NCBI RefSeq assembly: GCF_030066995.1
Contig: NZ_JASJAP010000001.1
Coordinates: forward strand, 1,223,230-1,287,229
Direction: 5' to 3'
DNA length: 64,000 nucleotides
Source of the DNA: Erythrobacter sp.
GTDB taxonomy: Bacteria; Pseudomonadota; Alphaproteobacteria; Sphingomonadales; Sphingomonadaceae
Positions within the stretch are counted from its first letter, which is position 1. Every line of letters starts with the position of its first letter. A program made the translations under genes and the position numbers. The notes beneath the pieces are model-generated. The model ran no database searches. It was given only the letters and a program-made list of their open reading frames with translations, and was not told where the DNA came from. Below, in pieces: positions 37,295 to 46,469 of this stretch.

Positions 37295-37825
37295 TCAACG
37301 CAGGCCGCGCACTCCGCGAAAGTCAACGAACGGGCGCCCTCTTCCGTCGAAGCGGCAGGTGAAGCGGCCACGGTCGAAGTTGCGGCGGAAGGCCGGGTGG
37401 CCCTCGACCACGATCCGGCCACGAATGCGAAATCCGAACCGGGTGCGGTCAACATCGCGGATCTGCGTAACCTCGGCAAAGCGCCAGCCGCCAAACCGGC
37501 GCGCCTGTCGTTCGGCGGCGCGCACGCAGCGATTGATCGCGCGGCGCGGACGGACATTGCGAAAGCCCGGCCCGGCGCGGTTGTGGTTGTAGGCAAAACG
37601 GCGGTTGTCGAAGCGGTGGCGATCGCCATCGAAAGCGCCCGCCAGCGCGGCCACGCCACCGATCACCGCTGCACCGGCGATTATCTCTCCTGCGCCAATG
37701 CCGCCGCGGTCGCGACCATCATCGGCCAGAGCGGGGGTTGCACAAGCGAGAGCCATCGCGCCAGCGGCGACAGTCCCGAGCGCTCCCTTGGCGATTTTCG
37801 GCGTGAAAGTCGTCTTGTCGATCAT
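37295..37825 (-). CDS. Secreted glycine-zipper hypothetical protein
   Basis: A 176-residue exported protein. The signal region is IAKGALGTVAAGAMALACAT and PALADDG. A glycine-zipper helix (GEIIAGAAVIGGVAALAGAF) follows, then an Arg/Phe/Asn-rich region and a C-terminal half with two Cys (INRCVRAAERQARR; GRFTCRFDG). The ATG at 37825 has GAGG nine bases upstream; an ATG at 37834 would leave no spacing. Layout and helix resemble the neighbouring protein at 36150. The function is unknown. Confidence 0.7.
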   Translation of the reverse strand: MIDKTTFTPKIAKGALGTVAAGAMALACATPALADDGRDRGGIGAGEIIAGAAVIGGVAALAGAFDGDRHRFDNRRFAYNHNRAGPGFRNVRPRRAINRCVRAAERQARRFGGWRFAEVTQIRDVDRTRFGFRIRGRIVVEGHPAFRRNFDRGRFTCRFDGRGRPFVDFRGVRGLR

Positions 37826-38021
37826 GGAGTTCATCCTCGGGTTCTTCAGCGAGGGCGGGAGTGCCCGTTCACTGTAAGAGCGTTTTAGATGAACAAAAGT
37901 GAGATCAATCTGAGCGGGGCTTGCAGCTCTCGTTCAGTTTTATACGTCTTTTTATGAACAATTCTTCCCTTTGAGTGGGTTGATAACCCCTCCGCCGCAT
38001 GCCTTTGATCAACTAAACCCC

Positions 38022-39461
38022 TCAATCGAGAGCCGCAAGCACATCGCGGGTAAACGCCGCGATATCGAAGCGCGTGCCCACCACGTCCTCGCCGCGCCGC
38101 ACAATCACCACATTGCGCGACGGCACGACCACGACATACTGCCCGCGATTGCCGCGCGCCGCGAAGGCGTCGTCGGGAATGCCCTCAAAAGCGTTGCCTT
38201 CGGGGCGACGAAACGTCCACCAGCCCGCGCCATAGCCCCATTGCGTGCCCTCAGGCTGCGGACCGCTGGGGGTGGAGACGTAGTCGCGCCAGCCTTCCGG
38301 CAAAATGCGCTCACCATTCCAGACGCCGTTGTTGAGATAGAGAAGCCCCAGCTTCGCAAGATCATCCGCGGTCGACCACACCTGCGAGGACAGCACATAG
38401 TTTCCCTGCCAGTCGGTTTCGGCAATCGTCGCGTTCATGCCCAGCTTTGCAAAGAATTCGGATGGCGGATGCGCATCGAAGCTGCAGGCGATGGCCTCGA
38501 CCGCCATCAGCGTATCGTTATTGGCGTAGCGATAGACCGTGCCGGGCTTGTGCACCAGCGGCCAGTTGGCGGCGCGCTCATCGATGGTCGTGCCGCCCCA
38601 GTAAAGCGGATCGGTGCGGTTGCCGGGCGTGTCGGAATACCGGCCCGACGCCATGCGCAGCAGATGATCGACGCTGACCGCGTTGCGCGGATCGCCAGCC
38701 GCTGGCGTGGCTTTCGTCAGCAGCTGGTCCCCGATGCACGCCTCGCCATTATGCTTTGCGACCCCGACGAGTGTGGCAGCGATGCTCTTTGCAACCGACC
38801 AGGTGCGCTGCGGGGTTTTCTCGCTGAAACCGGGCGCGAGACGCGCCGCGCCAACCAGCCCGCCGGTGCCTTCGCGGCGCTCTATCATTACGACAGTGGT
38901 GCGGCTTCCCTCGCCATATCCGCCGGACATCGCCGCATCGAGGACCGTGTCGAGCGCAGTCGGCTGCGGCTTTGTCCAACCGTCGCTCTTCTGAGCTTCG
39001 ATCGTGAAAGAGAACCTTTCCTCCTCGCGCTCCGGCTCCTGCGTCACAACCGGCGCATCGAGTTCGGGGAGGAGTGTCGCGGCGTCCCAGCCGATGGGCA
39101 GAGTGACGCAGCCGTGGTCATAATCGTGCCGCGCGATCCGGGGAGGCATATCATCGGCCCATTCGACCAGCACATGGCGGATATGCCCCTCCTCTGCCCG
39201 GACGATCTCATAGGGCAGATCGCGAATGATCGGATCGAGAGCGGGATAGATGCCGGTCAGTTCCCATTCGTGGACGCTTTGCGGCGTGCGCTCGCCACCG
39301 ACGCGCTCCGCATTCGCAATCGCGCTGCATAGCATCAGCCCCTTATACCCCGCTGCCAGCGCCCTATCGTAGCGCGCATCGAGACGCTCCTGGGCCGATT
39401 GGGCGGTGACGGGTGCGGCGATGAAGGCGGCGATCGCGCCGACGATGACAGATGTCTTCAT
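38022..39461 (-). CDS. Serine hydrolase, class C beta-lactamase fold
   Basis: A 479-residue exported protein. The signal peptide (MKTSVIVGAIAAFIAAPVTA) is followed by about 160 residues of N-terminal region, then a beta-lactamase/6-aminohexanoate-dimer-hydrolase fold. The nucleophile motif is SVAK in RTWSVAKSIAATLVG, and the Tyr motif is YANNDTLMAVEA. Further family segments are LLRMASGRYSD, GYGAGWWTFR and NRGQYVVVVPSRNVVIVRRG. Such proteins act as esterases, amidases or peptidases in the periplasm; true beta-lactamase activity is not implied. It follows the saccharopine-dehydrogenase-like gene by 7 bp on the same strand, so it may be the last gene of that operon. Confidence 0.87.
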   Translation of the reverse strand: MKTSVIVGAIAAFIAAPVTAQSAQERLDARYDRALAAGYKGLMLCSAIANAERVGGERTPQSVHEWELTGIYPALDPIIRDLPYEIVRAEEGHIRHVLVEWADDMPPRIARHDYDHGCVTLPIGWDAATLLPELDAPVVTQEPEREEERFSFTIEAQKSDGWTKPQPTALDTVLDAAMSGGYGEGSRTTVVMIERREGTGGLVGAARLAPGFSEKTPQRTWSVAKSIAATLVGVAKHNGEACIGDQLLTKATPAAGDPRNAVSVDHLLRMASGRYSDTPGNRTDPLYWGGTTIDERAANWPLVHKPGTVYRYANNDTLMAVEAIACSFDAHPPSEFFAKLGMNATIAETDWQGNYVLSSQVWSTADDLAKLGLLYLNNGVWNGERILPEGWRDYVSTPSGPQPEGTQWGYGAGWWTFRRPEGNAFEGIPDDAFAARGNRGQYVVVVPSRNVVIVRRGEDVVGTRFDIAAFTRDVLAALD

Positions 39462-39468
39462 GCCCCGA

Positions 39469-40647
39469 TTATTGCCACGCCGTCTGCGGCAAGGCTAGTG
39501 GGGCATCGCGACCATCTCGCCGTGGCTCGCGCCCTTCCTCAAACGTGCAGTGCTCGATACCGAGCCGGGCAAAGTCCGCTTCGAAGTCTGCAAGGCTGAG
39601 AAAGCCAGAGCACACACGGGCACCCGGATCGGGCCGCCATCCAGCGCGGTAACGCCGCAGCATGGCCATCGCGGCAAGCACCGGCACATAGGGGCCTCGA
39701 TTGGCGTTGGCCTTGAGAAACCAGCGGCGCGCGAGGGACCTGCCGTGTTCATCCTCTCCGCTGGCGTAGACCGACATGCCGCCGCGATCCGATCCGAAGG
39801 GAAGGAACCACTTCGCAATGGTGAGCATCGGACGCGAGAACGGGCGCAGGCTCTCGACCCAGCCCCAACGCACCGGGAGCGCCATCAGGGCAAGGCCCAG
39901 ATGGAGCAGGCCAAGTTCCAGCCCTGCGTAGAATTCGGCGCTGCGGCGCGGCGCATACCGCTCGACCAGCAAGTCCTGCTCGGGCGTTTCGCACACGCTG
40001 GCCCAGCGTTTGCCCACGCCGGGAAGCTTCTCGCGATGGAGCAAGCCCCATCCCGGCACGTCGCGCCAGCGGCCCTTCCGAAAGACGCGCACCGGGCGCC
40101 CCACATACGAAAGGATGCCTTCGACGACGGCGAGGCCGCGCGGCGCCCTGTTGCCCGGATAGATGCCGATGCGAAGTGTGTCGATCGCGCTCCACCCTTG
40201 CGTGATGTGGTCGATGACCGCGTGGCTAAGCGCCGGGATTGAACTCGCTCCGGCGGTCAGCGCCATGCCCGCTCCCTTCGCCGCTTCATCGTAGCGCGTG
40301 AAAGCCTGCACAAAATCGCGCCCATCGGCGAGGTCCATGTAATCGACGCCGGCCGCCATGGCGGATTCGACGACGCGCATGTGAGACGCCTGAAAAGGGC
40401 CCGCCGCGTCAATGACCAGGTCGAAGCCTGCAAGATCCTGCGCGGTGAGGCTTGCGCGATCGAGGGCGAGGCTCTTCACAGGCCGTGACAGCCCTTGTGC
40501 CAGCGCGCTTAACTTGGAAAGACCGCGCGCGGCCAGTGTGAGATCGATCGGCTTGTCTTCTGCGCAAATGAGACGCGCCAGACGCGAGCCGAACACACCG
40601 CTCGCGCCAAGCAGAAGCACGCGCAAAGTCTTGCTCTCACGCGTCAT
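39469..40647 (-). CDS. Saccharopine dehydrogenase-like NAD(P)-binding protein
   Basis: A 392-residue protein with an N-terminal Rossmann motif (VLLLGASGVFGSRLARLI, residues 10-27), the AGPFQ and DLADGRDFV segments typical of the Sacchrp_dh_NADP family, and a large C-terminal domain. It is not a lysine-pathway enzyme by context. Related proteins act in lipid or membrane metabolism. Its ATG lies 11 bp inside the end of the DUF4166 gene, so the two are translationally coupled and probably work together. Confidence 0.82.
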   Translation of the reverse strand: MTRESKTLRVLLLGASGVFGSRLARLICAEDKPIDLTLAARGLSKLSALAQGLSRPVKSLALDRASLTAQDLAGFDLVIDAAGPFQASHMRVVESAMAAGVDYMDLADGRDFVQAFTRYDEAAKGAGMALTAGASSIPALSHAVIDHITQGWSAIDTLRIGIYPGNRAPRGLAVVEGILSYVGRPVRVFRKGRWRDVPGWGLLHREKLPGVGKRWASVCETPEQDLLVERYAPRRSAEFYAGLELGLLHLGLALMALPVRWGWVESLRPFSRPMLTIAKWFLPFGSDRGGMSVYASGEDEHGRSLARRWFLKANANRGPYVPVLAAMAMLRRYRAGWRPDPGARVCSGFLSLADFEADFARLGIEHCTFEEGREPRRDGRDAPLALPQTAWQ

Positions 40648-41329
40648 GGAAAAGCCCTTCCTGATAGACCAGCTCGCCCAGCCATTTGTGGCTCAGCCTG
40701 AGCGAAAACACGAAGCTATCGTCACTCACATGGCGGTGTTTCACGACGGTCTCACCGGGGCATACCCAATCGGGAAGCCGCACGCGTTTGCCGAAGAGCG
40801 AGACAAAGTAGTGATCGCTGCGAAAGGCGATCCCATCCTCAAGCGCGCTGACGTTGAGGGCCATCCCGATCCCGAGACCGATACGCTCTTCCAGCCCGGT
40901 GGGACCGTCAAAGCGCTTCGAGCTGTGAATGACCTGCGGAAAGCCGCGCGAGCGTGCGTAGGTTCGGGTCCAGAGCTGCCCTTTTCCCTGCCGATCCTCC
41001 ATCACGGAGACGGCGGCAGGCAACCCGCATTCGCGCCCCAGAGGCAGCGGCGCGCCCACCAGCCGGCACGCCTGTGCGAACAGCCACCCCATCGCCGAGA
41101 AGCGCGCCTCGCGGATAACGCCGGGATAGACGACCATCCTCTGATCCACGATCCGCTTCGAGAAACGCCGTCGGACCGAAGCGGGAAGCGCGGCCCAGCC
41201 TTTCGAACCAATCAGGCGGCGAAAGCGCGGATCGTACGGCGCGTCAGACTGTGTGGGCGATGAAGCCTGCTTGGTTTGAGGCCAAGACGCCCCGTATTGG
41301 CCACTTCTTTCAGCAATTGGCATCGGCAT
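40637..41329 (-). CDS. DUF4166 domain protein
   Basis: About 230 residues from the ATG at 41329. The core (YDPRFRRLIGSKGWAALPAS and VRRRFSKR, LWTRTYARSRGFPQVIHSSK, RFDGPTGLEERIGLGIGMAL and HKWLGELVYQEGLF) matches the DUF4166 family as I know it, which is often fused or adjacent to saccharopine-dehydrogenase-like proteins, as here. There is no signal peptide. The alternative ATG at 41323 is equally possible. The function is unknown, but the conserved pairing implies a common reaction. Confidence 0.75.
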   Translation of the reverse strand: MPMPIAERSGQYGASWPQTKQASSPTQSDAPYDPRFRRLIGSKGWAALPASVRRRFSKRIVDQRMVVYPGVIREARFSAMGWLFAQACRLVGAPLPLGRECGLPAAVSVMEDRQGKGQLWTRTYARSRGFPQVIHSSKRFDGPTGLEERIGLGIGMALNVSALEDGIAFRSDHYFVSLFGKRVRLPDWVCPGETVVKHRHVSDDSFVFSLRLSHKWLGELVYQEGLFHDA

Positions 41330-41364
41330 CTCGCACCGCCTTTCCGGCCCCTTTCGCGGGGCTC

Positions 41365-41934
41365 TTAATCCTCGGACTTCTTGCCCGGCCTCCAATTGAT
41401 GAGCTTGGTGACGCCAGAGCCCATCTTGATCAGCGCGGTGAGCGCGGGCTTGGGAACCTTGGTCATCTCTTCGTGCCAGCGCGACATGGTGGTGACGAAG
41501 TCGAGCATGTCCGCCAGCTTTTGGCGCGCCTCGGGACTGACTTGCGGATCGTTCTCCGCTTCCTCGTTGCACACGCGAAGCGCCGCCTCGGCGGGGTCGA
41601 TCTCGCGCGCCTTGCGGCCTTCCGCGATCTTGATCGCCATCTCCCAGATGTCGGTATCAGCGGCGAAGTGATCGCGTCGGTCCCCCATGACAGGCACACG
41701 GTGGATCAGCTTCCAGCCCAGCAATTCCTTGATCGAATTGGACACGTTCGACCGCGCCATGCCCAGCTGGTGAGCGATATCCTCCGCCGTTAGCGGCTTG
41801 TCCGAAATGAAGAGCAGCGCGTGGATTTGCGCCACCGAGCGGTTCACACCCCACTGCCCGCCCAGATCGCCCCAATGAAGGACGAAGCGAGCCACGGATG
41901 GCGGAAGTTCCGAATCGACATTTATTTCTGTCAT
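41365..41934 (-). CDS. GbsR/MarR-type transcriptional regulator
   Basis: A 189-residue winged-helix regulator. The helix-turn-helix is KPLTAEDIAHQLGMARSN with VSNSIKELLGWKLIHRV (about residues 45-80), in the style of the GbsR/Mj223 family. A C-terminal helical region (KLADMLDFVTTMSRWHEEMT) is suited to dimerisation. The start codon overlaps a perfect 16-bp palindrome and a good promoter, so autoregulation is likely. It is followed in the same direction by the DUF4166 and saccharopine-dehydrogenase-like genes, which it may control. An upstream in-frame start at 41976 would begin in the promoter and is rejected. Confidence 0.82.
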   Translation of the reverse strand: MTEINVDSELPPSVARFVLHWGDLGGQWGVNRSVAQIHALLFISDKPLTAEDIAHQLGMARSNVSNSIKELLGWKLIHRVPVMGDRRDHFAADTDIWEMAIKIAEGRKAREIDPAEAALRVCNEEAENDPQVSPEARQKLADMLDFVTTMSRWHEEMTKVPKPALTALIKMGSGVTKLINWRPGKKSED

Positions 41935-41969
41935 GACAGAATTATCCGATAGTTCCGTCCTTTCGTCAA
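41926..41969 (-). promoter_or_regulatory. Promoter and palindromic operator of the GbsR-like gene, probably leaderless
   Basis: On the minus strand TTGACG (41964-41969), 17 bases, GATAAT (41941-41946) is a near-consensus sigma-70 type promoter. Seven bases after the -10 comes the ATG at 41934, so transcription would begin at or next to the start codon. A perfect palindrome, TTCTGTCATGACAGAA (41926-41941), is centred on that position and includes the ATG; a bound regulator would block initiation. Confidence 0.65.
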
Positions 41970-41972
41970 GCG

Positions 41973-42011
41973 GCAAACAAAAAGGGCCAGCGGATCGCTC
42001 CGCCGGCCCTT
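41973..42011 (-). terminator. Terminator of the ribosomal-protein operon after rplQ
   Basis: A 13-bp stem (AAGGGCCGGCGGA with TCCGCTGGCCCTT, one G-U) closed by a GCGA loop, at 41982-42011 and read on the minus strand, is followed by TTTTTGTTTG. It lies 22 bp after the rplQ stop, and its T-run reaches to within a few bases of the -35 of the next gene. Confidence 0.85.
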
Positions 42012-42033
42012 CCCATTGTCTGTATTTGCCCGC

Positions 42034-42456
42034 TTACGCTTCGGCGTACTCTTCTTCATCGGTCATGACCGGGCCGCTGTCCTGGCCGCGCGCATCTTCG
42101 TCGCGATCGACGAACTCGATTACCGCCAATTGAGCCGCGTCGCTCTCGCGGAAGCCAGCCTTGAGCACGCGCGTATAGCCACCGTCACGATCCGCGTAGC
42201 GCTCGGCCAACACGTCGAAGAGCTTCTTGAGCTGTGTTTCATCGCCAAGCTTGCTCATTGCAAGACGCCGGTTCGATAGGCCGCCGCGCTTGGCCAGCGT
42301 GATCAGCTTCTCAACGTAAGGACGCAGTTCCTTCGCCTTGGGCAGCGTGGTGACGATCTGCTCATGCTTGATCAGCGCAGCCGACATGTTGCGGAACAGG
42401 GCCTTGCGGTGGCCCGACTTGCGGCTCAGCTTGCGCTGCGAAATTCCGTGACGCAT
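42034..42456 (-). CDS. rplQ: 50S ribosomal protein L17
   Basis: Large-subunit protein near the exit tunnel; 140 residues. [20 protein letters not shown], then [20 protein letters not shown], is the family N-terminus. The C-terminus has an acidic extension ([19 protein letters not shown]) beyond the compact fold, as in other alphaproteobacteria. It is the last gene of the alpha operon and is followed by a strong terminator. Confidence 0.98.
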   Translation of the reverse strand: MRHGISQRKLSRKSGHRKALFRNMSAALIKHEQIVTTLPKAKELRPYVEKLITLAKRGGLSNRRLAMSKLGDETQLKKLFDVLAERYADRDGGYTRVLKAGFRESDAAQLAVIEFVDRDEDARGQDSGPVMTDEEEYAEA

Positions 42457-42536
42457 TTTTCATTCTCCGTTCGTAGGGAGCCCGTGTGAGGTAGCTCCAT
42501 CCTGGTGGCTGTTAAGGCCGCCACCTTCATCCAATA

Positions 42537-42597
42537 TGAGCTCCGGACCTGATCCGGAGCCTAGGGCAACTGGGCTCCTGCTTTCGCAGGAGCGCAC
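42537..42597. repeat. Paired-hairpin repeat unit between rpoA and rplQ
   Basis: Two hairpins (CTCCGGACCTGATCCGGAG and GCTCCTGCTTTCGCAGGAGC) are bounded by TGAG and GCAC, separated by CCTAGGGCAACTGG. It carries no gene, lies inside the transcribed alpha operon, and its second hairpin is the class found in GIY-YIG element 3. Confidence 0.82.
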
Positions 42598-42603
42598 AGC
42601 TAC

Positions 42604-43659
42604 TTATCCCAGCAGCTCTTGTTCGAGCTTCTTGGCCATTTCCTCGATGTTCTCCGGCGGCCAGCCCGGGATGTCCATGCCAAGACGCAGGCCCATGCTG
42701 GAGAGCACTTCCTTGATCTCGTTCAAGGACTTGCGACCGAAATTCGGCGTGCGCAGCATCTCGGCCTCGGTCTTTTGGACCAGATCGCCGATGTAGATTA
42801 TGTTGTCGTTCTTGAGGCAGTTGGCCGAACGCACCGAGAGCTCCAACTCGTCAACCTTCTTGAGCAGATAACGGTTGAGCTGGTTGGCGTCGTCTTCCTG
42901 CGGCTGCGCGGCCTGGCCGATCATCGCGGATTGCGGCTGCGGAATGCCATCCTCGAAGTGGACAAACAGGGTGAGCTGGTCCTGGAGAATGCGCGCGGCG
43001 TAGGCCACGGCGTCTTCAGGGGTGACGGTGCCATCGGTTTCGACGGTCAGCGAGAGCTTGTCATAGTCAAGCTCTTGTCCGACGCGGGCGTTCTCGACCT
43101 TGTAGCTTACCTGGCGAACCGGCGAGTAGAGCGAATCGACCGGGATCAGGCCGATCGGCGCGTCAGCCGGGCGGTTCTGAACAGCCGGAGCGTAGCCCTT
43201 GCCCACGTCCGCGGTCAGTTCCATGTTGAGCGTGGCGCCCTCATCGAGGTGGCACAGGACGAGATCCTTGTTCATCACTTCGATGTCGCCGGTAACCGCG
43301 ATGTCCCCCGCCTTGACGGTGGCCGGGCCCGTCGCCGACAGCTGCAGGCGCTTGGGGCCTTCGCCTTCCATCTTGAGCGCGATCTGCTTTACGTTGAGGA
43401 CGATGTCCGTCACATCCTCACGCACGCCAGCGAGCGACGAGAATTCGTGCAGCACATTCTCAATCTTGATCGACGTAATCGCCGCCCCTTGCAAAGAAGA
43501 GAGCAGCACGCGGCGAAGAGCGTTGCCAAGCGTAAGGCCAAAGCCACGTTCAAGCGGTTCAGCTACAAATGTGGTCTTGCGCTGCTTGTCGCCGCCTTCT
43601 TTGATGTCCAGAGCGTTGGGTTTCTTAAGTTCCTGCCAGTTCTTCGTGTTGACGGACAT
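42604..43659 (-). CDS. rpoA: RNA polymerase subunit alpha
   Basis: Alpha subunit of RNA polymerase, which nucleates core assembly and contacts activators and UP elements; 351 residues. The N-terminal assembly domain has [20 protein letters not shown]. The C-terminal domain has [37 protein letters not shown] and [12 protein letters not shown]. The position between rpsK and rplQ is the standard order. A repeat unit lies directly after its stop. Confidence 0.98.
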   Translation of the reverse strand: MSVNTKNWQELKKPNALDIKEGGDKQRKTTFVAEPLERGFGLTLGNALRRVLLSSLQGAAITSIKIENVLHEFSSLAGVREDVTDIVLNVKQIALKMEGEGPKRLQLSATGPATVKAGDIAVTGDIEVMNKDLVLCHLDEGATLNMELTADVGKGYAPAVQNRPADAPIGLIPVDSLYSPVRQVSYKVENARVGQELDYDKLSLTVETDGTVTPEDAVAYAARILQDQLTLFVHFEDGIPQPQSAMIGQAAQPQEDDANQLNRYLLKKVDELELSVRSANCLKNDNIIYIGDLVQKTEAEMLRTPNFGRKSLNEIKEVLSSMGLRLGMDIPGWPPENIEEMAKKLEQELLG

Positions 43660-43790
43660 GGATTTCCCCTAATTCGCTGTATCAGCGGTTCAAATATGTG
43701 GTGCGGGCCATTCGGTGCTTCCGAGCCTGGAAGCGGCCTACAAACCCGCGCGGGTGGCGGCAGGAGCGGATGCCGCCAATCCGGGTCGGG

Positions 43791-44180
43791 TCAGACGCGC
43801 CGACGCTTGGACGGGCGAACGCCGTTGTGCGGGATCGGCGTCACATCACGGATCGAGGTGATGTTGAAACCGACGGCCGCCAGTCCGCGAAGCGCGCTTT
43901 CGCGGCCCGAGCCAGGGCCCTTGACTTCGACCTCCAGCGTGCGCACGCCATGTTCGGCGGCTTTCTTGCCCGCATCGTCCGCGGCCACCTGGGCTGCGTA
44001 GGGCGTCGACTTGCGGCTGCCCTTGAATCCCATCATGCCAGCGCTCGACCAGCTGATCGCGTTGCCTTGCGCGTCGGTGATGGTGATCATAGTGTTGTTG
44101 AAGCTGGCGTTGATGTGCGCCACGCCGCTAGTGATGTTCTTGCGGTCGCGGCGTCTTACCTTACCGGGTTCGCGTGCCAT
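43791..44180 (-). CDS. rpsK: 30S ribosomal protein S11
   Basis: Platform protein of the small subunit, 129 residues. [40 protein letters not shown] sequence and a basic C-terminus ([20 protein letters not shown]) identify it. It is second in the rpsM-rpsK-rpoA-rplQ operon. Confidence 0.98.
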   Translation of the reverse strand: MAREPGKVRRRDRKNITSGVAHINASFNNTMITITDAQGNAISWSSAGMMGFKGSRKSTPYAAQVAADDAGKKAAEHGVRTLEVEVKGPGSGRESALRGLAAVGFNITSIRDVTPIPHNGVRPSKRRRV

Positions 44181-44242
44181 AGTCTCGTATCCTTATATCT
44201 GAAGGAAGAAGGGAAAAGCGTCTGAGCCGAGAAAGGCCGCGC

Positions 44243-44611
44243 TTACTTCTTCTTGCCTGCAATCGGCTTCGCCTTGCCCTTGCGGGTGCGGGCGTTTGTG
44301 TGCGTGCGCTGGCCGCGAACCGGCAGCTGGTTGCGATGGCGCAGCCCGCGATAGGATCTGAGGTCCATCAGACGCTTGATGTTCATTGCGGTTTCGCGGC
44401 GCAGGTCACCCTCGACCTGGTAATCCGCGTCGATCGTTTCCCGAATGCGCAGCACTTCCTCGTCCGTGAGGTCCTGCACGCGCGCGCTGTGCGGAATGCC
44501 CAGCTTGTTCGCGATTTCAACAGCCGTCGTGCGACCGATGCCGTGAATGTAGGTGAGCGCGATGATAACGCGCTTGTTGGTGGGGATGTTTACCCCGGCA
44601 ATACGAGCCAC
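44243..44611 (-). CDS. rpsM: 30S ribosomal protein S13
   Basis: Head protein of the small subunit that contacts tRNA and the 50S; 122 residues. [20 protein letters not shown], the GIGRTTA helix and the basic C-terminal tail ([20 protein letters not shown]) identify it. It heads the alpha operon and has its own candidate promoter at 44779-44807, needed because an unrelated gene separates it from adk. Confidence 0.98.
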   Translation of the reverse strand: MARIAGVNIPTNKRVIIALTYIHGIGRTTAVEIANKLGIPHSARVQDLTDEEVLRIRETIDADYQVEGDLRRETAMNIKRLMDLRSYRGLRHRNQLPVRGQRTHTNARTRKGKAKPIAGKKK

Positions 44612-44778
44612 TTAATTCTCCATGCTCCACAGGGGCGGAACGCTTGGCGCCATGGCCCCCATCTCAACGCTCAAACACACAACAGGGGCGAACCCGCCTT
44701 CAAATGGCAAGAGTCCGGTTGGCGAATCGCATCGATACCGCCGGCCGGACTTGGTTCGAACCTGTCGAATGAGCGGCG

Positions 44779-44807
44779 CGCTTACGGCGATTCGGGTCTG
44801 ACGTCAA
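44779..44807 (-). promoter_or_regulatory. Candidate promoter of the rpsM-rplQ operon
   Basis: On the minus strand TTGACG (44802-44807), 17 bases, TAAGCG (44779-44784). It would give a leader of about 160 nt before rpsM. The -35 and spacing match the candidate rpsL promoter (TTGACC-17-TAGGCG), which supports a shared promoter style. The rest of the 328-bp gap (44612-44939) shows no gene. Confidence 0.5.
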
Positions 44808-44939
44808 CCGCCCGCCGCGCAGAATCGCCCGAGCCGCCGATATAGAGCGATCGGATCGTCTTTCAACGGGATAACCCGAAACGCCCGCCCGGTCAAAGCG
44901 GGTCGCGCAAGAGCGCCCGCAAAGCTGTGGAGCCAGAAG

Positions 44940-45677
44940 CTAGACCGATCCTTCGCGCTCACTCAGATCGCCGAAGGCTTCATCGACGCTGAGCCCTTCT
45001 GGCTTGGCTTCTTCCGCAGCTGCAGCCCCGTCCTTGAGCGTGTCCTCAGTCTCGATCTTGACCGGTGTATCCGCAGCACCATCGCCTTGGGCCGGATCGT
45101 CCTGCGCCACAACCACCTTGCCCAGTTTCGCGGCCAAGCCGGCGAGTTGCAGGCTCATCACCCCATCCACCGCTTTGGAGATGACCGGAATCTCGTAGCG
45201 CATGGATCCACCGACATTGTACTCCCAGACAATCCGGGTCCCCTTACCCTGCGGGATGTCAACTTCGGTCAGCGCAATGGTGAGGACACCCGTAACCGGC
45301 TCGCTTTGCAGCGGCCCCAACGCCCCCACCATGCGCAAGGCGTTCTCAGGATAGGCCTGGATCACGCGCATGTGCTCAACACTCCCTTCGAGCGTAAACC
45401 GACCCGGCTCATCGATTTCGGGGATCTTCTCGCAAAAGCATCCCCCCGCCTGGGGCGTGAGGCGCAAATTGGCTGCATCGGCCGACCAGGTGTGCTGCGA
45501 GGACCACCAGTCGGCCGGACTTATGAGAGCCAGCCACGTTTCCTTGAGGTTCGTCTCGACCACCGCCACGTCGCGCGTGACGAAGCCGGCATCGCTGCTC
45601 TCGACGACTTCGGCCTGAGCCCGAGCGTCCAGCCCAAGAGCGGCAACAGCCAGCGCAACACAGATCGGTCTTTTCAT
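44940..45677 (-). CDS. Exported SRPBCC-like protein inserted in the ribosomal operon
   Basis: A 245-residue protein with a signal peptide (MKRPICVALAVAALGLDARA, cut near residue 20-22). The mature part has a START/SRPBCC-like layout: VVETNLKETWLALISPADWW, FTLEGSVEHMRVIQAYPENA, LTIALTEVDIPQGKGTRIVW and EYNVGGSMRYEIPVIS. The last 60 residues are an acidic Ala/Glu/Asp-rich tail. The ATG at 45677 has GGGAGAG eight bases upstream. Its place between adk and rpsM, which are normally adjacent, is unusual. The ligand is unknown. Confidence 0.75.
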   Translation of the reverse strand: MKRPICVALAVAALGLDARAQAEVVESSDAGFVTRDVAVVETNLKETWLALISPADWWSSQHTWSADAANLRLTPQAGGCFCEKIPEIDEPGRFTLEGSVEHMRVIQAYPENALRMVGALGPLQSEPVTGVLTIALTEVDIPQGKGTRIVWEYNVGGSMRYEIPVISKAVDGVMSLQLAGLAAKLGKVVVAQDDPAQGDGAADTPVKIETEDTLKDGAAAAEEAKPEGLSVDEAFGDLSEREGSV

Positions 45678-45753
45678 GATTGCCACTCTCCCTTGCCGCG
45701 AGAACCTAAGCGATCTCGAAGAATGGGAAAAGCCCCGTCGCCTGCGACAGAAT

Positions 45754-46398
45754 TCAGGACAGGATCGAGTCGATCGCCTCGGAAACCTCTTCAATCGCTC
45801 CCATGCCGTCAATCCGAGACACAAGGCCGCGCTCCTCATAGCCCGGCAGGATGGGCGCGGTCTTGGCGCGGTATTCCTGCATGCGGGTACGCACGGTTTC
45901 CTCGTTATCATCCGGGCGGCGTTTGAACTCCACACCGCCGCACGCATCGCACACGCCTTCCACCTGTGGCGGACTTGCCGTGTCGTGATAAAGCGCGCCG
46001 CAGTTGGCGCATGAGAAGCGCCCCGTAATGCGCTTGACCAAGGCGTCTTCGTCAACGCCCAGTTCGATCACATGGTCAAGCTTCCGCCCGTTCTTCGCCA
46101 GAATGGAGTCGAGGTCGCGCGCCTGGGCGGCGGTGCGCGGATACCCGTCGAAGATTGCGCCCTGTTCAGCGGGCATCGCTGCAAGGTTCTCGTCGATCAG
46201 CGAAGAGACGATCGCGTCGGAAACAAGCTCGCCGCGGTCCATCACCGCTTTCGCTTCAAGCCCGACCGGGGTCTGCGCTTTGACAGCGGCGCGAAGCATG
46301 TCTCCGGTGGACAATTGCTTCATGCCGTGGCGTTGAACAAGCCCAGCGCTTTGCGTGCCCTTGCCCGCGCCCGGAGGTCCCAGAAGGATGATGTTCAT
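45754..46398 (-). CDS. adk: Adenylate kinase (zinc-LID type)
   Basis: Converts ATP and AMP to two ADP. The P-loop GPPGAGKGTQ is at residues 7-16, and the family segments RHGMKQLSTGDMLRAAVKA and GYPRTAAQARDL are present. The LID domain carries four Cys (CANCGALYH, CDACGG), so it should bind zinc, unlike the enterobacterial enzyme. The 214-residue length is normal for the long form. It follows secY with 71 bp between them, the usual order. Confidence 0.97.
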   Translation of the reverse strand: MNIILLGPPGAGKGTQSAGLVQRHGMKQLSTGDMLRAAVKAQTPVGLEAKAVMDRGELVSDAIVSSLIDENLAAMPAEQGAIFDGYPRTAAQARDLDSILAKNGRKLDHVIELGVDEDALVKRITGRFSCANCGALYHDTASPPQVEGVCDACGGVEFKRRPDDNEETVRTRMQEYRAKTAPILPGYEERGLVSRIDGMGAIEEVSEAIDSILS

Positions 46399-46469
46399 TC
46401 TCTCTCCCCGTTAGCCGCGCGCGAAAAGCCCCCGCACGGCCCGATACGCAATCCGGCGTTCGCCATGCG

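Noticed and set aside
37841..38021. A gene or RNA in the gap between the 37825 start and the serine hydrolase stop
   Set aside because: AT-richer and probably holds the promoter of the 37295 gene, but no reading frame or stable hairpin was seen.
44740..44780. GGTTCGAACC, a possible tRNA T-loop
   Set aside because: No acceptor or anticodon arms could be built around it on either strand; I found no tRNA or rRNA gene in the window.
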